Shown here: in pieces, positions 6,940 to 9,589 of the stretch
Layout: each line of letters begins with the position of its first letter
Position numbering within the stretch: position 1 is the stretch's first letter
DNA from: Gammaproteobacteria bacterium
GTDB lineage: Bacteria > Pseudomonadota > Gammaproteobacteria > HK1
Assembly: GCA_020444775.1 (NCBI GenBank)
Contig: JAGRHX010000031.1
Span: forward strand, 1-9,589
Direction of reading: 5' to 3'
DNA: 9,589 nt
The notes under the pieces: model-generated
The model's database searches: none
The model's input: the letters and a program-made list of their open reading frames with translations, nothing else
Told to the model about the DNA's origin: nothing
Translations under genes and position numbers: made by a program

Positions 6940-7677
6940 TCAGTCGGCGAAGGTCAGGCGATCGCGCACCGCGCGCACGTGTCGTCTGCTGACCTCCACC
7001 GTATCGTCGATCGAATGGAACAGCACGCTGTAGGTGCCCTTGCCGTCACGCGTCAGTCCACGCACGTGGGCGGGTGCCACCAAGGCGTTGCGGTGCACAC
7101 GCAGGAAGCGATCACCGAACTCACGCTCCATCACGGCCAGGGACTCGTCGAGCACCAGCTCACCGTGAATGTGACGCGCCGTCACGTACTTGTGCTCGGC
7201 ACGCAGGTAGCAGACCTCCGCGATCGGCACCAGACGCAGATTACCATTGATCGACGCGCTGACGTGGGTGCGCACGACGTTGTCGCCCACGCTCTCGCCC
7301 AGACCGAGCAGCTGCGCGCGGGTCAGGCTGCGGGCCCGCTGCAAGGCCGCGACCAGACGGTCCTGACGGATCGGTTTGAGCAGGTAATCGACCGCCTGGG
7401 TCTCGAAGGCGGCCAGGGCGTGACTGTCATAGGCGGTGGTGAAGATGACCGCCGGCGGGGTCGGCAAGGCGCACAGATGTCTTGCCACCTCCAGCCCATC
7501 CATACCGGGCATGCGGATGTCGAGCAGCACCACGTCGACCGGCTGCTGGAGGATGCAGGCCATCGCCGATGCACCGTCAGCGCACTCACCCAGCACCTCG
7601 CCGATACCGGTGTCGGCGAGCATCGCCCGCAGACGCGCGCGCGCCGGCGGCTCGTCGTCGACAATCAGGATCCTCAT
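6940..7677 (-). CDS. algR: LytTR-family response regulator AlgR
   Basis: The product has 245 residues, the usual AlgR length. Residues 1-118 form a receiver domain. The acidic pair is D7-D8 in ILIVDDEP, the phosphoacceptor is D53 in LLDIRMPGMDG, the switch Thr lies in IFTTAYD (79-84), and K101 is in LLKPI. Residues about 140-242 form a LytTR DNA-binding domain (RLVPIAEVCYLRAEHKYV; FLRVHRNALV; EVSRRHVRAVR). The ATG at 7677 overlaps the algZ stop as ATGA, so the pair is translationally coupled. In Pseudomonas AlgR activates alginate genes and the fimU-pilVWXY1Y2E minor pilin operon. Here it is followed, after 138 bp, by PilI/PilJ/ChpA-like genes instead of the hemC-hemD found in Pseudomonas. 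The identification is firm; the regulon in this organism is unknown. Confidence 0.95.
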   Translation of the reverse strand: MRILIVDDEPPARARLRAMLADTGIGEVLGECADGASAMACILQQPVDVVLLDIRMPGMDGLEVARHLCALPTPPAVIFTTAYDSHALAAFETQAVDYLLKPIRQDRLVAALQRARSLTRAQLLGLGESVGDNVVRTHVSASINGNLRLVPIAEVCYLRAEHKYVTARHIHGELVLDESLAVMEREFGDRFLRVHRNALVAPAHVRGLTRDGKGTYSVLFHSIDDTVEVSRRHVRAVRDRLTFAD

Positions 7678-8858
7678 GCCGCGCCCACGCCTGGATGTCC
7701 ATCGTCACGCACCGGCAGCAGCAGCCGGACCACGTAGCGCTCGTCCTCGTGCGCGACGGTGAATCGCGCGCGGGGACCGAAGAAGGCCTGTAGACGCTCA
7801 CGCACGTTGTCCTGAGCCATGCTGTGGCCGCGCCGCGGCGCGTGACTGCCGCTGGTCGGCATGCTGTTGCGCACCACGATCTCCATGCTCGCCTCCTTGT
7901 CGTCGGTCAGACGCCCATGTACCTCGACCAGCCCCGGCTCGGTGCTCGGCTCGATGCCGTGATAGACGGCATTCTCGACCAGCGGCTGGATGATCAAGGC
8001 CGGCAGTCGCGCCGACTGCGGCAGGTCTCGCATGTCGACGTCTATACGCAACCGTTCACCCAGACGCTGCTGCTCGATGCGCAGGTACTGGGTGGCCAGC
8101 TCGACCTCCTCGGCCAGCGTCACCGGCACCCGCGCATCGCTGAGACTGACCCTGAACAGCGCGGCCAGATCCTCCGTGACCTGCTCGGCCAGGCGCGGGT
8201 CGGAACGGGTCAGGCTGGCGATCGTGTTCATGCTGTTGAAGAGGAAGTGTGGCCTGATTCGCGATTGCAGCGCCTGGATACGCGCATCGGTCTCGGATTC
8301 GACGCGGGCACGATACTGATGCTGGACGAAGAAATAGCGCAGCGCGAGCGCGCCGACGATGCCGCTGATGGCCATGTTGCGCAACACGAACTCCAAGCGG
8401 GAGAACTGGTCGGCGACCGCGATCGGCGTGCCGTCCGGCAACATCGGCTGAAACCGCCCCTGGCCGCTGGGACCGACCTCGAACTGCCAGATCGGCGCGA
8501 CCGGGCTGGCACTGTCCAGGGCCACCGTCCAGTACAGATTCGGCAGGAAGTACCGATAGGCGAGCTCGGAGAGCACGCAGGTCACGCCGAGCACGATGAG
8601 CAACGACAGCACCGAGGCCAGCAACACCGGCAGCCGCGCCAGCACCCGACGCGACAGACACAGACAGCCGGCGCTCAACAGGCCTACCCATTGCACGAAC
8701 AAGGACAGCACCGCCAGCTCACGCAGATCGCCGGGGGCGCCGGCGAACGGGGTCAACACCAGCAGGAAGGCGAGCAGCTCGCCGAGCACCACGACCGCGA
8801 ACACCATGCGCATGCCGCAGAAGTTCGGCAGGAAATCGCTGCGTGCGTTGCGGGTCAT
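7674..8858 (-). CDS. algZ: LytS-type sensor histidine kinase AlgZ (FimS)
   Basis: The product has 394 residues from the ATG at 8858 (MTRNARSDFLPNFCGMR), which matches the family's FLPxFC start. The frame stays open upstream to 8957, with ATGs at 8957, 8894 and 8885, but those extensions are basic and not family-like. About four membrane segments are visible (17-38, 46-67, 73-98, 160-177), with a loop of about 60 residues before the last. The His_kinase module follows: H204 lies in QSRIRPHFLFNSMNTI, and the N-box is QPLVENAVYHG (291-301). The G2-like segment is GHSMAQDNVRERLQAFFG (344-361). The DxG box is not visible; VVRNSMPTSG stands in its place, which is usual in the AlgZ/FimS group as I remember it. 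Known role: partner of AlgR, needed for twitching motility in P. aeruginosa. It overlaps algR by 4 nt and is divergent to argH. Confidence 0.92.
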   Translation of the reverse strand: MTRNARSDFLPNFCGMRMVFAVVVLGELLAFLLVLTPFAGAPGDLRELAVLSLFVQWVGLLSAGCLCLSRRVLARLPVLLASVLSLLIVLGVTCVLSELAYRYFLPNLYWTVALDSASPVAPIWQFEVGPSGQGRFQPMLPDGTPIAVADQFSRLEFVLRNMAISGIVGALALRYFFVQHQYRARVESETDARIQALQSRIRPHFLFNSMNTIASLTRSDPRLAEQVTEDLAALFRVSLSDARVPVTLAEEVELATQYLRIEQQRLGERLRIDVDMRDLPQSARLPALIIQPLVENAVYHGIEPSTEPGLVEVHGRLTDDKEASMEIVVRNSMPTSGSHAPRRGHSMAQDNVRERLQAFFGPRARFTVAHEDERYVVRLLLPVRDDGHPGVGAA

Positions 8859-9004
8859 GGCGGGGATCCGGCCCGGCGCGTGCATCAGCGCCATACCGCG
8901 CCGCCACGCGCGGCTCGTTCGGGACGGGCGAGGCGATCGGCATACCCTGACGCGCATTGCCCGCGGCGCTCGTGATAGATTGCCGACGCGCCCGCCCGCA
9001 TGCG

Positions 9005-9017
9005 CCGGAGATTCCGG
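9005..9017. promoter_or_regulatory. Palindromic element, copy 1
   Basis: CCGGAGATTCCGG is a perfect inverted repeat (CCGGA-gat-TCCGG). Its 11-bp core GGAGATTCCGG recurs exactly 40 bp further on, in the argH-algZ divergent region. It could be an operator, but I cannot match it to a known regulator. Confidence 0.4.
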
Positions 9018-9044
9018 TCAGATCGCATCACACGCCACCCCGCA

Positions 9045-9057
9045 CGGGAGATTCCGG
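9045..9057. promoter_or_regulatory. Palindromic element, copy 2
   Basis: CGGGAGATTCCGG differs from copy 1 by one base at position 2, which weakens the left arm. A still weaker relative (CCGGAGACACAGG, 10 of 13 bases alike) occurs at 9138-9150, 12 bp before argH. The same caveats on function apply. Confidence 0.35.
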
Positions 9058-9063
9058 CTCCAG

Positions 9064-9080
9064 GGCCGGGCCGACCGGCC
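9064..9080. other. GC-rich hairpin upstream of argH
   Basis: GGCCGG (9064-9069) pairs with CCGGCC (9075-9080) around a 5-nt loop. No T-run follows, so it is not a clear terminator or attenuator. In GC-rich DNA such stems arise easily by chance. Confidence 0.3.
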
Positions 9081-9161
9081 GTAACGCAACCCCAAGACGG
9101 TCCGCGAGCACATTCAGCGACACTGGCAGAGATGCTGCCGGAGACACAGGTTATCTCGAGC

Positions 9162-9589
9162 ATGAGTGATTCCAAGCATACCGATCATGCCGCCCCGCCC
9201 ACAGCCGGGAGCAATCCCGCCGCCAAGCTCTGGGGCGGCCGATTCGAGGCGGCCACCGACCCGCTGGTCGAGGCCTTCTCGGCCTCGGTGCAGTTCGACA
9301 GTCGTCTGTTCGAGCACGACATCGCGGGCTCGATCGCGCACGCCACCATGCTGTGCAAGGTCGGGGTGCTCGACACCGACGAACGTGATCGTATCGTCCA
9401 GGGACTGAGTGACATTAGGGCGGACATCCGCGCCGGCCGCTTCGAGTGGAAGCAGGCCCTGGAAGACGTGCACATGAACATCGAGGCCCGGCTGGTGGAT
9501 CTGATCGGCGACGCCGGCAATCGGCTGCACACCGGCCGCTCCCGCAACGACCAGGTGGCCACCGATATCCGCCTGTACCTGCGGGGGGC
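9162..9589 (+). CDS. argH: Argininosuccinate lyase ArgH, 3'-truncated by window end
   Basis: The 142 complete codons from the ATG at 9162 run off the right edge; full-length ArgH is about 460 residues. Known reaction: argininosuccinate to arginine plus fumarate, the last step of arginine synthesis, in a cytoplasmic homotetramer of the fumarase/aspartase superfamily. The signature is clear: KLWGGRFE (22-29), [24 protein letters not shown], then [11 protein letters not shown] and [17 protein letters not shown], the conserved first active-site region. About 20 polar residues precede the family's usual start and form a short unconserved leader. The ribosome site is weak (AGG about 13 nt upstream). 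It is divergent to algZ, as in Pseudomonas. The final CTGCGGGGG may reflect reduced quality at the edge, but the frame is intact. Confidence 0.96.
   Translation, partial: MSDSKHTDHAAPPTAGSNPAAKLWGGRFEAATDPLVEAFSASVQFDSRLFEHDIAGSIAHATMLCKVGVLDTDERDRIVQGLSDIRADIRAGRFEWKQALEDVHMNIEARLVDLIGDAGNRLHTGRSRNDQVATDIRLYLRG

Larger units (their letters stand above)
8859..9161. other. Divergent intergenic region between algZ and argH
   Basis: These 303 bases must carry the promoters of argH (plus) and of the algZ-led unit (minus). I see no convincing sigma-70 pair and no AlgR-type CCGTTCGTC box. They do hold two palindromic elements (9005-9017 and 9045-9057), a 6-bp GC hairpin at 9064-9069/9075-9080, and a 5-bp hairpin at 9125-9129/9135-9139 just before the argH start. 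If algZ starts further upstream, part of this region is coding. Confidence 0.6.

Noticed and set aside
6652..7737. Long plus-strand ORF (361 codons) opposite algR and the cheW-like gene
   Set aside because: It lies antisense to the clearly recognisable algR and its product (His-, Gln- and Arg-rich) resembles no family. It is an effect of high GC content.
7824..8975. Plus-strand ORF (383 codons) opposite algZ
   Set aside because: It is Gln/His/Arg-rich shadow translation of algZ with no domain or ribosome site.
1..9589. CRISPR array, tRNA/rRNA genes, insertion sequences or prophage
   Set aside because: I see no regularly spaced repeats, no cloverleaf or rRNA sequence, no transposase or integrase, and no terminal inverted repeats.

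Overview
The window is GC-rich throughout and densely coding. Gene order and protein families point to a gammaproteobacterium. The argH | algZ-algR divergent pair is characteristic of that class, and the downstream genes resemble the PilI/PilJ/ChpA (type IV pilus chemosensory, Pil-Chp) proteins of the same group. I cannot assign a genus; a halophilic, purple-sulfur-type or Xanthomonadales-related lineage would be a guess.

Layout from left to right: (1) positions 1-495, minus strand: the 5' part of an exported Mip/FkpA-type FKBP peptidyl-prolyl isomerase that runs off the left edge. (2) 496-842: a divergent intergenic region with a GC-rich hairpin and a short direct repeat but no convincing promoter. 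(3) 843-1613, plus strand: rsmE, the 16S rRNA m3U1498 methyltransferase. (4) 1564-6801, minus strand: three tightly packed genes read from right to left. They encode a divergent CheW/PilI-like protein, a PilJ-like transmembrane chemoreceptor, and a degenerate ChpA/CheA-like protein. The last overlaps the 3' end of rsmE tail to tail by 50 bp. (5) 6940-8858, minus strand: algR and algZ (fimS), a LytTR response regulator and its LytS-type sensor, overlapping by 4 bp. (6) 8859-9161: a divergent promoter region with two near-identical palindromic elements exactly 40 bp apart. (7) 9162 to the right edge, plus strand: argH (argininosuccinate lyase), truncated by the window end.

The notable part is the apparent five-gene minus-strand unit algZ-algR-cheW/pilI-like-pilJ-like-chpA-like. 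In Pseudomonas, algZ/algR is followed by hemC/hemD, and the AlgZ/AlgR (FimS/AlgR) system controls type IV pilus minor pilin genes. Here the hem genes are replaced by a set of Pil-Chp homologues whose signalling parts look eroded. The CheA-like protein keeps a FimL/ChpA-type N-terminal region and a C-terminal CheW-like domain, but I see no Hpt phosphoacceptor histidine and no recognisable ATP-binding N-box or DxG motif. The receptor's signalling tip is shortened and altered. No CheY, CheR or CheB homologue lies in the window. My inference is a non-catalytic, scaffold-like chemosensory array whose output could run through the adjacent AlgZ/AlgR pair; this is untested.
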